This document shows, piece after piece, positions 34,034 through 45,845 of a stretch of DNA of 64,000 bases. Position numbers and translations under genes: made by a program. The stretch is from Datura wrightii (Eukaryota; Streptophyta; Magnoliopsida; Solanales; Solanaceae). Every line of letters begins with the position of its first letter. The stretch's first letter is position 1. The DNA is taken from positions 74,190,001 through 74,254,000 of the forward strand of contig JASDFA010000019.1 of the NCBI GenBank assembly GCA_035772735.1, read 5' to 3'. The notes beneath the pieces are model-generated. The model had not been told where the DNA came from and made no database searches. It saw only the letters and a program-made list of their open reading frames with translations.

Positions 34034-34690
34034 CTAACTCTCTGGGATGCATCTTCTCATCACCTGATCCGGTCCATGTTTAAATAAGTATGGTTCATCC
34101 CAAACAAAATACCGGCAATCATGCCTCAATTTCCTTCTCTGTTGGGCTATTGCCTCAGGTGGGTAGACTCCACTCACTATCAAATTGACTATATCTGCAT
34201 AACAAGGAACTTCAGCTTCCCCTACTGCCAAGAGTTGCTCATCCGGGAACTCCTCATTGACGGTGTCACTTTCCATCACATGCGAACGGCTCTCCAATCG
34301 CGATAAGTGATCTGCTACCTAATTCTCGCTCCCCTTTCTGTCCTTGATCTCAAGATCGAACTCTTGCAACAACAGGATCAATATGATTTGTCTGGGCTTA
34401 GAATCCTTCTTGTTAAATAGGTACCAAATCGCTGCATGATCTGTCTACACCACTACTTTTGAACCCACCAAATAGGACCTGAATTTGTCAAATGCAAACA
34501 CCAACGCTAGCATTTCTTTCTCTGTGACTGTGTAATTGCTTTGGGCAGTATTCAGCGTTTTGCTTGCATAATAAATAGAATCACAGATTTTATTTTTCCT
34601 TTGGCCCAACACAGCTCCCACACCCATATCACTGGCATCACACATCAACTCAAATGGTTGTTCCCAATCCGGAGAAGTAAGGATAGGTGC
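34034..34690 (-). pseudogene. E: RNase H and linker to integrase
   Basis: RNase H motifs are FELMCDASDMGVGAVLGQ (Asp near 34639), EKEMLALVFAFDKFRSYL, TDHAA just after a TAG at 34447-34445, and VADHLSRLE after another stop near 34319. The linker to integrase runs to 34034 (DCRYFVWDEPYLFKHGPDQVMRRC). Acidic residues are kept; two nonsense codons break the frame. Confidence 0.88.
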
Positions 34691-35978
34691 TTCTATCAAT
34701 TTCTGCTTCAACTCCTCGAATTCTTCCACACACTCATCATTTAACTCAAACTTTACCTCTTTTTCTAGCAATCTGCATAGTGGTCTAGAAATTTTGGAAA
34801 AGTTTCTGATGAACCGTCTGTAAAATCCTGCATGCCCAAGAAAACTGTGAACACCTTTCACTGACACAGGTGGTGGCAACTTCTCAATAACCTCAATCTT
34901 AGCACGATCGACTTCCAACCCCTTTTTAGACACTTTCTGGCCAAGGACAATACCCCCCTTGACTAAGAAGTGACATTTCTCCCAGTTCAGTACAAGGTTG
35001 GATTCCTCACAGCGAGCCAGCACCTTGTCAAGATTCTGCAAACAAGTAGCAAATGAATTACCGAAAATAGAAAAATCATCCATAAATACCTCAACAAAAT
35101 CCTCCACCATGTCGTGGAAAATAGCCATCATGCATCTCTGGAATGTGGCGGGTGCATTGCATAACCCAAATGGCATCCGCCTAAAAGCATATGTCCCATA
35201 AGGACAGGTAAAAGTAGTCTTCTCTTGGTCCTCCGGAGCTATGGCTATTTGGTTATACCCAGAGTACCCATCAAGGAAGCAATAATATTCCTGTCCAGCC
35301 AACCTATCTAGTATTTGATAAATGAACAGGATGGGATAATGATCCTTCCTTGTGGCTTCATTCAGCTTTCTATAGTCCATGCAAATCCGCCAGCCTGTGA
35401 CTGTTCGTGTAGGAATCAACTCATTTTTCTCATTGGTGACAACGATCATCCCTCCTTTCTTTGGAACGCACTGAACGGGGCTGACCCATTCATTGTCTGA
35501 GATCGGGTAGACCACACCTGTATCAAGCCACTTGATTATTTCTTTCCTCACCACATCCTTCATTGCTGGATTTAGCCTTCATTGCGGCTGAACGGTTGGT
35601 TTTGCTCCAGTCTCCATGAAAATCCTGTGTGTGCAAAAAGCTGGATTTATACCCTAAATATCTGACATTTGCCAACCCATTGCTTTCTTCCTTTTTCTGA
35701 GGACACCCAAAGCTTCTTTCTCCTGTGCCTCTGTCAATTCTGCGGAGATGATGACTGGTAACGTTTCATTTTCCCCCAAAAAAGACATATTTTAAATGGG
35801 GAGACAATTCTTTCAATTCCAGCTTTGGTGCCTCCTCAATGGATGGTTTCGGCATTGGTTCTAGGGACCTCATCAATGATTGGAATTCCTGTTTCCGTGG
35901 ATGCCTTTGTGCCTCATTCAACAATTGGACCACCTCATAGGCGTCTTTATCTCCAAAATGATCGGAGTGCATCAACAC
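34691..35978 (-). pseudogene. E: reverse transcriptase (Athila type)
   Basis: The segment 35978-35766 (HSDHFGDKDAYEV to LSPHLKYVFFG) is the N-terminal linker. From 35563 RT reads LDTGVVYPISDNEWVSPVQC, MDYRKLNEATRKDHYP, FLDGYSGYNQIAIAPEDQEK, MPFGLCNAPATFQRCM and the catalytic FMDD (35086-35075). The RT part itself is open from 35563 onwards; a break lies between 35766 and 35563. Confidence 0.93.
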
Positions 35979-36008
35979 TCTTTCCAGTGGGTCTTGAGAT
36001 TCGACAAT

Positions 36009-36994
36009 CTAACGAATTTCTTCAGGTTCAACCACACTAATTACTGAAAGCTCCACTTGTATTGACGGCAGCTTCATGGCTTTAAACACATCAAATACCT
36101 CAATCTTATCATGTGCTCGCATGGTTAGCTGCCCTGAAGCTACATCAATTAGCGCTTTCACGGTCGCCAAGAAAGGACGTCCCAAAATAAATGGGACTTC
36201 TACGTCTGGTTCAAAATCCAGCACGATGAAATCTACCGGGAAGATCAGGGAGCCAACTTGCACCAGAACGTCCTCCACAATTCCATCAAGTCTGGCTAAG
36301 GACCGATCTGCCAATTGCATGATCACTGTTGTGGGTCTAGGACCCCTAGACCCATCTTTTGGTATACCGATGACGGCATCAAATTAATGCTTGCTCCCAA
36401 ATCACACAATCCAGGAGCTCGGATACTTTGTCCATTAGTAATTTGTATAATAAGCTCCCAGGGTCTTTGAGCTTTGTGGGCAGTCAGTTTTTGTATCCGG
36501 GAAGTGCACTCCTCCGTGAGAGCCACCGTAGCATACTCATTCAACCGACCTTTGTTTGCCACAATGTCCTTTATATACTTGGCATATTTCGGCACTCCCT
36601 GCAAAACATCAACAAGAGGTAAGTTAATATGTACCTGTTTTAACACCTCCATGAATTTCTTGAAACACATCTCCTCCTTGTGTTTCTTTAATCGTTGAGG
36701 GAACGGGGGTGGTGGTCTTTCTGATTCAGCTTCCTTTGTCTTCCTCCTCTCATCACTTTGCTCCCTCTCGACTTCTGCTGCTCCCGATTGTTGAGGTGGT
36801 CTTTCTGGTTCCACCTCATTCAGCTGCAAACCACTCCTTGTGGTCACCGCATTTACCTGCTTGGGGTTGGGATCTGTGTCGCTCGGAAGTCCTCCTCTAG
36901 GTCTGGTATTTTGGGCTCCAGCAAATTGCCCAAATTGATATTCAAGTGCCTTGGTAGCTAACTGGTTGTTTTTCTCCTCGGCTGCCAATTTCAC
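36009..36994 (-). pseudogene. E: aspartic protease region
   Basis: The frame 36994-36323 carries a Pro/Glu-rich linker (KEAESERPPPPFPQRLKK), then VDVLQGVPKYAKYIKDIVAN and the active-site strip LCDLGASINLMPSSVYQKMG. A frameshift near 36325 leads into DGIVEDVLVQVG, FIVLDFEPD, PFILGRPFLAT, the distal half of the protease. Typical of Athila gag-pol. Confidence 0.9.
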
Positions 36995-37109
36995 ATAGTC
37001 AGCCTACAATTGAGCTTGATTAGCTATCATAGTCTTCAACATCTCCTCAATGCTGGGTGGTGGTGGTGTAGGGGGTGCATTGTTGTTTCTGAATTGTGCT
37101 TGATAATTT

Positions 37110-38278
37110 TGCTGCCCTCCTTAGTTCCTTTGCACACCCTAACTCAAACTCTGCCCCTGATGGTTGTTGCTACCCTAGGAGAAATTCGGGTGATTCCTCC
37201 AATTGGAATTGTAGCTGTTGCTATACTGTTGGTGGTTGTTCCTTTGTATATTTCCCACAAAGTTCACCGAGTCAGGATTTGCTCCACAACACTTAGCTGA
37301 GTGCTCACTGCTTCCGCACACTTCACACCAAATCTGTTGCACTGCATTTACTGGGGCTTGAGGCTGGTTCATTGTCATGTTACTGAAGTGGGTGTTGAGT
37401 TGATTCTGTAAAGCAGCTATCTGTGCAGCAATAGCTGTAAACCCATCCACTTCTAGAACTCTTGCTGCTTTCCTTGTCCCTCCTCTTGACGAATTAGCAT
37501 TCCATTCTGGATTGCCCTACGAAATACGGTTCAACAAGGTATACAGCTCCTCATAAGTTTTCTCCAGCGCTTGTCCCCCAGCTGTTGAGTCTAGCAATAT
37601 TTTTGTATGGGGTTCCAAACCCTCTATAAAAGTGTGAACCAACACATCATTCGATTGATGATGAGGAGGACAATCCCTCAACATGGACTTGAATCTCTCC
37701 CAAGCCTAATATAGATTCTCTCCCTCTCTCTGTTTGAAACTTAAAATTTGACTTCTAAGTCTTGCTGTTTTACCAGAGGGAAAAAATTGTATCAAGAACT
37801 TCCTTGCAAGATCATCCCACGTAGAAATAGAATTAGGTGGCTCAACTTTCAACCACTGCTTGGCTTCTCCCAATAGTGAAAATGGGAACAATGTAAGCCG
37901 GACGTAATCTGATGACACTCCAGCGGGGATATAAGTGTCACTTACCTCCAAAAAATTTTGGAGATGCTGCTGTGGATCTTCATGAGGGAGACCTGTAAAC
38001 TGGCCGCTAGTGTGCAGCAATTGCACCATGTTCTGCTTAAGTTCGAACCTCCCTCCTGGCTCAGGCTTGCGGATGCTAGATGTGACATTATTAGCATGTG
38101 GGATTGCCACCTCGTGAACTGGCCGAGCTGCTACTTCTTCGGGCACAAACATTGCCCGTACTAGAGGTGGATTCTGTTGTTGCTCCATGATTGTCTGTCT
38201 GAGCAACTGCAGCTTTCTTTCTAGAGCTTCTCTCCGCTGACGATGAAATAATATATCTGGCTCCAAATACGTGTCCAC
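37110..38278 (-). pseudogene. E: gag with CCHC knuckle
   Basis: Starts at ATG 38278 (MDTYLEPDILFHRQ). The capsid core reads FTGLPHEDPQQHLQNFLEVS, LTLFPFSLLGEAKQWL and ISTWDDLARKFLIQFFPSGK, the Athila Gag signature. A TAG at 37708-37706 interrupts it after GENLY, before AWERFK. The knuckle CEVCGSSEHSAKCC lies downstream (about 37330-37285), and further stops follow after 37175. Confidence 0.92.
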
Positions 38279-38408
38279 CAGCTCCTTGTCTCTTGCCAGT
38301 GTTCAACAGAGATTAAATATGCAAAATACAGGCTAAGACCAAGTTGTCAACACTTAGAAAATAAAAATATAGTAAATTAACACTTAAGACAAATTCACCA
38401 ATTGCCAA

Positions 38409-38426
38409 TCCCCGGAAACGGCGCCA
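38409..38426 (-). other. E: primer-binding site (TGGCGCC type)
   Basis: The minus strand reads TGGCGCCGTTTCCGGGGA, the primer site kind shared by Athila/Tat elements, seven bases inside the 5' LTR. It is unlike the Met-tRNA site of families A and B. Confidence 0.88.
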
Positions 38427-38432
38427 AAAACT

Positions 38433-39851
38433 TGTTCGGTCGTTTGTTGGGTATAAAACTACACGCAAGTGCACGTAGTCGAACAAGTGGTAAAGTCACT
38501 TAAGTAAGCCATATATCGATCCCACAGGGACTGGGATAAAGTGCAATCTGCTCAAGTGTACTATATTTCAATTCTAAAAATGCAGACAACAGTGTAACCA
38601 AGAGTTTGATATTTTTGATTTTTAATAATTATGCTAAGTCTAAAACAATTATCTAATGTGAGTCTGAACTATGAATGTCAGCATGCTGAGGTTAAACGAA
38701 CATGTAATGAAATTAAGTGTCGATATAATTTGGTTAGCCTTTTCCTCCGGTTGCTAGTCAAGAATTATAGCCAAGGGATTAAAACTCTTGTATTTAACCC
38801 CACTTAAGAATCATGAACCATCCACCTACATTTCTGTGATTAAATGCAATTCATGTTCTAGCCATACAAAACTGATTCCTAAATTGACTAATACGACTTT
38901 CAGGTATATTTCTATCCTGAAGGTAAATCAACTCTCAATTTTCCTAAACTAAGAAAGGATCATATCCTATTAATTCACAACTTTCCAATTTCTTGCTCTC
39001 TCGAGTGAAACCGGACTTTTTAGATATACATTAACATAGGCCACACATTAATGCAGTAAGAACAAGAATCAATAGAACAACCATGGAAGAAAAGATGAAA
39101 AACCAAAGAATCAATAATCACATTTCATTACAATTGTTCTTAACCTCAGCAAAAAGATGAATTAGCCACTCATTTGTGGATTAAACATCGTTAAATGAGT
39201 GTTAAACATACAGCAATTGAATTCAAGGAGAAGGAAAGAGAGAAAAACCCTGATAATTTCGTCCCCTCAACTGCCTGTAACCCACGTTCTTGCTCCACCA
39301 AGTCAGAATATTGAAAAATGAACCTAAGTGTTCTATTTATACTAGTGGGAATTTTTCCCGGAATAATAAGCAACGTGTCACGGAGTGCATCGCAGAGCAC
39401 TGCCTCCGTGACACGCCACCGACACGGACCCTCACTAGAAACTGGGGGTCCAGGGAATAAGGCCCAACGTGGCACGGCGTGCAACGCGGAGCCAGGCCAC
39501 CGTGCCACGGACCCATCGCGAACCCTCACTGGAAATAGGCTGAAAATTCCCTATCCAAGCAGAAGGCCTCCGCGATGGCAGCATGACACGGCTCCATCCC
39601 GGAGCCCCTTTATTTTGTGCTTTCCACTGCCTTGTCCCTTGCTCACATCCGAGTCCAACCCTAATATCTTCCAACATGCATTTTAGCTTCCCGAAATTAC
39701 ATTTTTCCTGCAAAACAATGCTAATCATGTTGGTTAGTATAAATTCACATTTTATTACCAATTACATGAGAATGTATAAACATTGATAGATAAACAAGGC
39801 TAAAATGACACCTTTGAGTATCACTTGGGCATATAAATTTGCCCAAGATCA
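38433..39851 (-). repeat. E: 5' LTR
   Basis: A 1419 bp LTR, TGTTCGG...AAGATCA, without the plastid insert. In sense the dyad GTGTCACGGAG (39375-39385) / CTCCGTGACAC (39404-39414) and the GTGGCACGG / CCGTGCCAC dyad lie upstream of a TATA box, ACTAGTATAAATAGAA (39346-39331). Confidence 0.94.
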
Positions 39852-39856
39852 TTAGG

Positions 39857-39889
39857 TACCAGTCATGCCTCCCAAGGTGGGGCATGATA
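39857..39889 (+). repeat. C: terminal piece of the interrupted LTR
   Basis: GTACCAGTCATGCC and AAGGTGGGGCATGATA match the sense end of the family A LTR (GTGCCAGTCATGCC...GGTGGGGTGTGACA). It continues the sentence broken at 26873, after the target duplication of E. The last bases are TGATA rather than TGACA. Confidence 0.75.
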
Positions 39890-42051
39890 GATCAGACCCA
39901 GGAGTTGAAATGGAGAAATCAGGATTTTCTGCACCAGGTAACAGAATGACTCGTCATGAGACCCATTAGGTTGAGCACGAGTCATTAAGTGACTCGTGGT
40001 GAAAAGTGTTGACTTGTTGGAAATTTTCAAGTTGGGGTAACCACAGGTGTGACCCGTGGTCAAACCCACGAGCCATTAGGTCACCGTGGTCAGGGATGGC
40101 TGAAGGAAGAGGATGCATAGGGAAGTACATTTAACAGGTCCTCACCACAACTCGTTGCATAGCACCACGAGTCGTGGTATCGCCCATGGTGACCCCGGTT
40201 GGTTTTCAGGCAATGTAGAGGATGAGTGGTGACCATGAGTCATGGTCACCAGTAACGATTCATGATGTTTCCCGTGGTGAGTTCCAGTAGAAGCTTTCGC
40301 AGTGCACTTGACGATTGTGGCGACGACTCGTGGTCATAGGAAATGACTCATCCAGTCCCTCATTGGGACTAGAAGTCTGTTTTCCTATACAAATTTGTTA
40401 AGGGCTTATCCGTAATTTCTATGATCCTAAGGCCTAAATTACATTGTTTTAAGCTATGAATAGTGAGTTTTAAGAGGGATATGTTTATTCTAGGATATTC
40501 CTATCCATGCATGCAATTGTAGAAGATTAGAGAGGTGATCAAGCTCAATTTCTTCCAAGTTCTTTCCAATTCTTCTTTAGGAACTCAGAGAAGTTGTAGA
40601 ATCAGGTTCTCTCAGGTATGTAGGGTTATGAATGGGTGAATTTGTCCACACCCATATCCAATCTATCTCTAATTCTTGAAATACTATTGATAGTTCTATG
40701 AGGTTTTATCCTAATTGTTATGAAATCCTTATGATCTACCTATGGGTTAATTCCTCTCTTGTATACCTTCATGTTTTATGAATCATGGTAAGATTTTATA
40801 ACTATTTACATTTAAATTTTCTACCAAACTATGTCCAATTATGTATGTTTCATGATAAATCAAGTTATGATTCTACCTTGATTTTGATGTTCATTAACCC
40901 ATTATGATTTATGACTTACCATATGATTTCTTAAAAATTCTCATCATAAATTTATGAATATCAGGTATAGACATGTTTTACAAGTATGCATGAACTTCAT
41001 GATTTATGATTTATGATTATGGCCGACTCACGGGCCTTACTTTCATGGTTAATTCACGTATTTATAGCTTGTTTATTATTATCATGATTTAAACTAGCCT
41101 ATGAATCTCATGTATAATATCCTATAAGAACTATATATGTTTTTGGAGTAGTATTTAACACCGAATAGACCCAGGGTCCAAGCATACCCCGAGTCTTAGA
41201 ACTACGAGCCAACATAGCCACGATGGGACCTCCATAATACTTTCCCCTTCGCCCAAATGGTCCCTCAGTTATGATATCATGCCTCTTTCACGGTTCTGCC
41301 CTTGGCAAGGTAAGAACGCCCTCCCGACTATGGGTTTACAAGTTGGGTTCCATGTGTGCTCGTATGGGGTATGTCGGTTATAAGAATCTCTCATTGTTTC
41401 TCAAGATTTCTATATGATTATGATTATATACTTTGTCTCAAGTCATGTTTATGAGTATGACTATAAATGATTTACAAATACTTTGAAAACTTTGAGCCTT
41501 ATGTTTGCATTATGATATTTATGTTACGGTCATTTTGTCCTACTCTTATGAACTTTTATGTAATTTAATTGTCCGATATACTTACCTTGCATACTTGGTA
41601 CATTCCACGTACTAATCACATACTATATGCTCTAACTTCTCATGATATAGGTCCAAGGGATCTTTCTCAGCAGCATCCTTAGCCCCTTCTATCCCAGTCA
41701 GACCTGTCCAGCTAGCATCGGTGCGTCCTCATCCTCTCAGGACATTCAGTATTCGTGATTGTTATGTCTTTCTTCAGTTTCAGACTTGTTGGGTTAGTTG
41801 GAGTTATTTTCCCATCAACCCATTGGATTTGTTAGAGGCTTTAAGACTGTACATAGTAATCAGCTTGTCATGTATGATGTGAATTTCGGTTCTGATGTTA
41901 TGTTATGTTTAGACTTCCGCTATAATTATTATGTTAATTCTTCTGTCGTTATTGATTGAGTTAGATGTATGTTCATACCATAGGTCGTCTTGGAGTCTCT
42001 CGGGGCTCCTTGAACTGTGTCTCGATCCGTGCCTATGTTCGAGTCATGACA
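39890..42051 (+). repeat. B3: plus-strand family B LTR, start missing
   Basis: Matches the B4 LTR from its 24th base on (GATCAGACCC..GGAGTTGAAATGG) to the end GTTCGAGTCATGACA. The first two dozen bases are replaced by the end of C. The dyad array (GACTCGTGGTGA and variants) is at about 39945-40340, then TTGTTAAGGGC. It is followed by F gag sequence, so this is a 3' or solo LTR; TCCTC (42052-42056) may be its target duplication. Confidence 0.85.
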
Positions 42052-42330
42052 TCCTCCAACCACATAGTTTCTTCTCCAGTTACGGAGAATGGAAAGACCC
42101 TCAACTTGATAGACTCCTGACTTATATTTGTTATGTTAAAAGGCTGGAAAATCTATAAGAAATTTCTCAAATGGCGATATGCATCCACACTCATCTGCAA
42201 TAAGTGTATCATCGTACTAGTGACGTGAAACACTGCATTCCCCTCCGTAGCTGGTAGGCGAATGGCCCCTGCAAGCTCTGGCATAACAGGGTTATCTTCA
42301 TCATGCTCCATATTTCCTTCAACTGAACTA
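42052..42330 (-). pseudogene. F: gag N-terminal fragment, Athila/Tat-like
   Basis: The minus strand reads PELAGAIRLPATEGNAVFHV, then STMIHLLQMS, HLRNFL, a stop, and NISQESIKLRVFPFS, which is the start of an Athila/Tat-group Gag. It is truncated at 42052 by B3. The adjoining 42331-42455 is leader with no gene. Confidence 0.78.
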
Positions 42331-42455
42331 TCTCCTACTTGAGAATGTTAGCTCATATGAATTCACCCTAATGTCCAACAACAAGAACAAAGTCAAACCA
42401 CTAAGATACAAGATCAACTAAAATTAGAAAACAACTCAAGGATATCAAGCGCTAG

Positions 42456-42473
42456 TCCCCAACAACAACACCA
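42456..42473 (-). other. F: decayed primer-binding site
   Basis: In sense TGGTGTTGTTGTTGGGGA, which aligns with TGGCGCCGTTGCCGGGGA-like sites with every CG lost by C to T change. It stands between the gag leader and the LTR, at the expected distance. Confidence 0.7.
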
Positions 42474-42480
42474 TTTTTAA

Positions 42481-43007
42481 TAACATCCAAACTACACCCC
42501 TCTTAATGAGTGTCCATAAACGGTCGCTGCTCAAGACAACTATTTCCAACAGATGTAGGGGTCGAATCCCATAGAGACTAGTGAATGATTTGTGCAAGCG
42601 TTATTTAGGAAATTTGAATTAATTCACACCAAATCAAGCAAAATGAAATAGTAAATTATTTAGGGAAATGAAGTCAATAATATTGTGGATTCTAAGTCAA
42701 CTAGCCAATATAGCAAAATAACCAAAATTAAGAGATAGTGAGGATAAGAGGTGTGGTGTAGATGGGGTGCTAATCAGATCAGGATATGCTAGACCTTCAA
42801 ATGATTGCGAGTAAGTGTAAATAACTTTGGACGAGATGGCGCCCGATGTTTTTCAACTTTTTGGGTGCCTTTTTATCGAGTCCTTTCGAACCTCAACACA
42901 TCATTCAATTAGCCCAATATAGTTTAGGTTATTAGCTGAGTTATTTCTAGCCATCAACTACCGATTAGGATTATGAATATGGATTTTGGCTATTCCCAGC
43001 CCAACCC
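42481..43007 (-). repeat. F: 5' LTR, first part
   Basis: Begins near TAACATCCAAAC (probably TG originally). It contains the GGGGTCGAATCCCATAGAGACT segment that is common in Athila/Tat LTRs and also seen in E and I. It is cut at 43007 by A3; AACCC (43003-43007) is the A3 target duplication. The remainder is at 52777-53502. Confidence 0.7.
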
Positions 43008-45581
43008 TATCACACCCTGCCTTGGGGGGTATGACTGGCACCTGGTGCCCTACTAAGACTTGAACTGCTGGACTGCTAAGCCTGGGCACATCTGGTGCTT
43101 GGCTGGCTCTAACTCACATTTCTGGAAACAAAGGGCTATATAACGGTTGTAAACACAGCCTCCGGCCCATTGGCCTATAGCCTCCTGTACCTGCACTAAC
43201 AGCTGACCAGAAACATGCCGATATAGGAAACCTATGCGGGCCAAGAAGGCCACCATGCTGTCTTGTTATCTATATCTCAACAATAAAATACTGAATAACT
43301 ACGTGACCGGCAAGGTCACCACTACTATCAGACTATGGCCCCACACGACCAACATAATCAACAATGCTAAACAGCTAACAAAACGCACGGCCTCACACGA
43401 CCGGCTCATCTGACCATAGGGAAATATATACAGACTGCGAGCCTCTAAGAATAACAATAGAAATGATCGGGACAGGGCCCCGACCTACCCATACTATACA
43501 ACAACAAAAAATGAAATACACCTCTGGAATTCAGTCTCCGGATTACAGGAGCTGAATGCTCGATCACTGACAGGAATCACGTGGTATCGCCTGCTCGTCT
43601 ATGAGTACCTGCAGGCAAGTAATGCAGCACCCCACTGGGTGTCAGTACCGCTGGTACTGAGTATGTAAAGTAATGACTGAAAGAAATATTTGAAAATAAC
43701 AATACAACTGATGAAACTGAAGTAAAAAGGAATGGATTAACTGTCTGATAATGTAAATCATACCTTCTTGTAATTATACTAGAAGGAGCAGGAGTCATAC
43801 CTGAAGATTTATCATTCTACTGCTGATCTACTCGTATCTACTATAACACCGCATACCATATCATAACATACATAGCACACACAAACCTTACCCGGCCCCC
43901 ATAAGCCAGGAGGTACAACCAACACGCAATCTATACCCCTACCCCGGTCATCCCATCTCCTATAAACCCTGTAATCATCCTGTCGGTCCCCTGGGTATGC
44001 ACTTGGGCTCACTGAGCCCCTGACTATAACTGTACCTGATTCCGGGGGACTCCTGAATCAACACCCCGGGCGTATCCGCTCGACGGGGGTGTATAAGGGC
44101 CAACCAAGGCATAATATGGGGAAAAACTGGCATCCCATCTTCGTCCCCTGTGGGACGGCATACCACTCCATAGAGTGACGTATCCTCGTCCTCTGGCGGA
44201 CGAGTCGATACAGCTATCAACCCTGGGGCGGTCATGGATGCTAGGTAGTCCAACCCCAAACAATACAACAGTCTCACTAGTAATACTATCTGCATATACC
44301 ACATACTGAAGTTAATGATAATAAAGTGTCTGCACATACTGCATGCTGAACTGGTGATAGCGATATGTACGTATTTAATACATGTTGAAACTAATAATAG
44401 TATATATATGTAGATATAATATCCTGCCATACTGTACTGAGTCTAATGCTGAACATGATATAGTATTTCTGCTGAAAACTATGCTGTATATTGAGCTTCT
44501 ATAGTAACATGATTTACTAGTTCTGATATGCTTTCTAGCTTCACTTTGACTTATCGTTCTATTTCTGAGATGTCTTATAGATATTACATTGCTTTACTGG
44601 GTTTCAACTGAATACAATGATATCCTAACATTCTGAGTCACATCACATACTGAGCATGCTGTGCAGTTCTCAACACTTATATTAGAATCTATATCGTGCT
44701 AGCAAGTCTCGCGCTGATCATAACATAACATTTCTAGTATCGTACCATCATTCATAATAAACGTCAAACATGGCTTCTGAATATTCTACTGGCCTTTAAA
44801 TTACTGTACTGTGCCAAGATTACTAACTTGCCGAGGAAACTAACTTTACATACCTTATCCTTGAACTATTCGTCTGTCGAATGAGACTCGGCTAGCACTT
44901 CAACTATTTCCTCCCAACTACATTCATAAATATGTCAATTAATACTAAATACAACTTTATTTTTAATGAGCAACATCACTTCCGATATAGTTTATAGCCT
45001 AAACTTAGGCTTATCGAAAGACGGTCAAAAACTCGCTATTTTCCAGAGGTCCAGAAGGGAGAAATATTCACTTCACAGCCAGGAACACATAGACACTAAT
45101 TTAGAGCAATTCCACTTACCTTAGCTCGGTAGCTCGACGATTCGTTGGCCATATTTCACGAAACTAAATCTGTAGGAATGCTCTCTGCTGCTAAATACCT
45201 CAGTATCTGAGGTTAATTTGAGTTTGGACAACGTTTGGCAGCGTAATCAGACGATAATATATTACATTCCTTCGTCCCTCTCTGCCCTCTGTGTTTTCTG
45301 GAAATTTTCATAAGTTTTAAATGAAATAAACCGAAGTGCGGCTTTATATAATTGAGCCTGGATAGGGCCAACGTGTCACGGAGCCAACGCGGAGGCTCCA
45401 CCTCCGTGACACGCTGCCATTGCGGAGGGGCTCTGCCTCGGCTCCTCCCGCGATGGTTCGGCAGTTTTCTCGTCCGATCTTTTTTTTCCCAGGCCTTTCT
45501 TTAGCACGTATGGCCTTCAAATATGCTTAACCAACGTGTGAATAGGCCATCTAGGTGTCGGGAATCCTACGGGGTATAACA
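43008..45581 (-). repeat. A3: 3' LTR
   Basis: Starts TATCACACCC (TG changed to TA) and ends GGGTATAACA. The dyad GTGTCACGGAG (45373-45383) / CTCCGTGACAC (45402-45412) is upstream in sense of a TATA box (TTATATAAAGCC, about 45352-45341). Long frames here overlap the promoter and are not genes. Confidence 0.93.
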
Positions 45582-45616
45582 TTCTCCCCCCCTTAAGAAC
45601 ATTCATCCTCGAATGT
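45582..45616 (-). other. A3: polypurine tract and stem-loop
   Basis: In sense ACATTCG-AGGA-TGAATGT (45616-45599), then TCTTAAGGGGGGGAGAA up to the LTR. Same arrangement as A2 with one base changed in the stem. Confidence 0.85.
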
Positions 45617-45845
45617 ACACTGCTATCTAGAGGACTACTTAACTTATTTGTTTAGAAAAATTTCGCCAGAGTCTCCCCTGTAATATGGACTATACCAAAA
45701 ACCTGAAATGCAGAAAAGTCCAACACAGGAACTGCACGTAATATTTTAGGATCCGCTGGATTACTAAGCATCAATCTTTCTCATTCACACACATACAACT
45801 ATAAGGTACTGCATAAGTAATAATACGGACATACCTGTAGCCTGA

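Larger units (their letters stand above)
26874..39851 (-). mobile_element. E: complete Athila-type Ty3/gypsy element
   Basis: A 12,978 bp minus-strand element with LTRs at 26874-28551 and 38433-39851, a perfect 5 bp target duplication TTAGG (26869-26873 and 39852-39856), a primer site of the TGGCGCC type, a polypurine tract, gag, protease, RT, RNase H, integrase and a further ORF after pol. No chromodomain is seen. The RT (VFMDDFSIFG) and the protease (CDLGASINLMP) are typical of the Athila clade. Coding regions carry scattered stops and shifts. The left LTR has gained a plastid DNA insert after integration. Confidence 0.95.

Noticed and set aside
36428..37300. Several plus-strand frames of 60-100 codons
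   Set aside because: All are antisense to E protease and gag, which show clear family motifs on the minus strand.
42052..42455. Unrelated intergenic host sequence
   Set aside because: The minus strand translates into an Athila/Tat-type Gag start and is followed by a decayed primer site and LTR.
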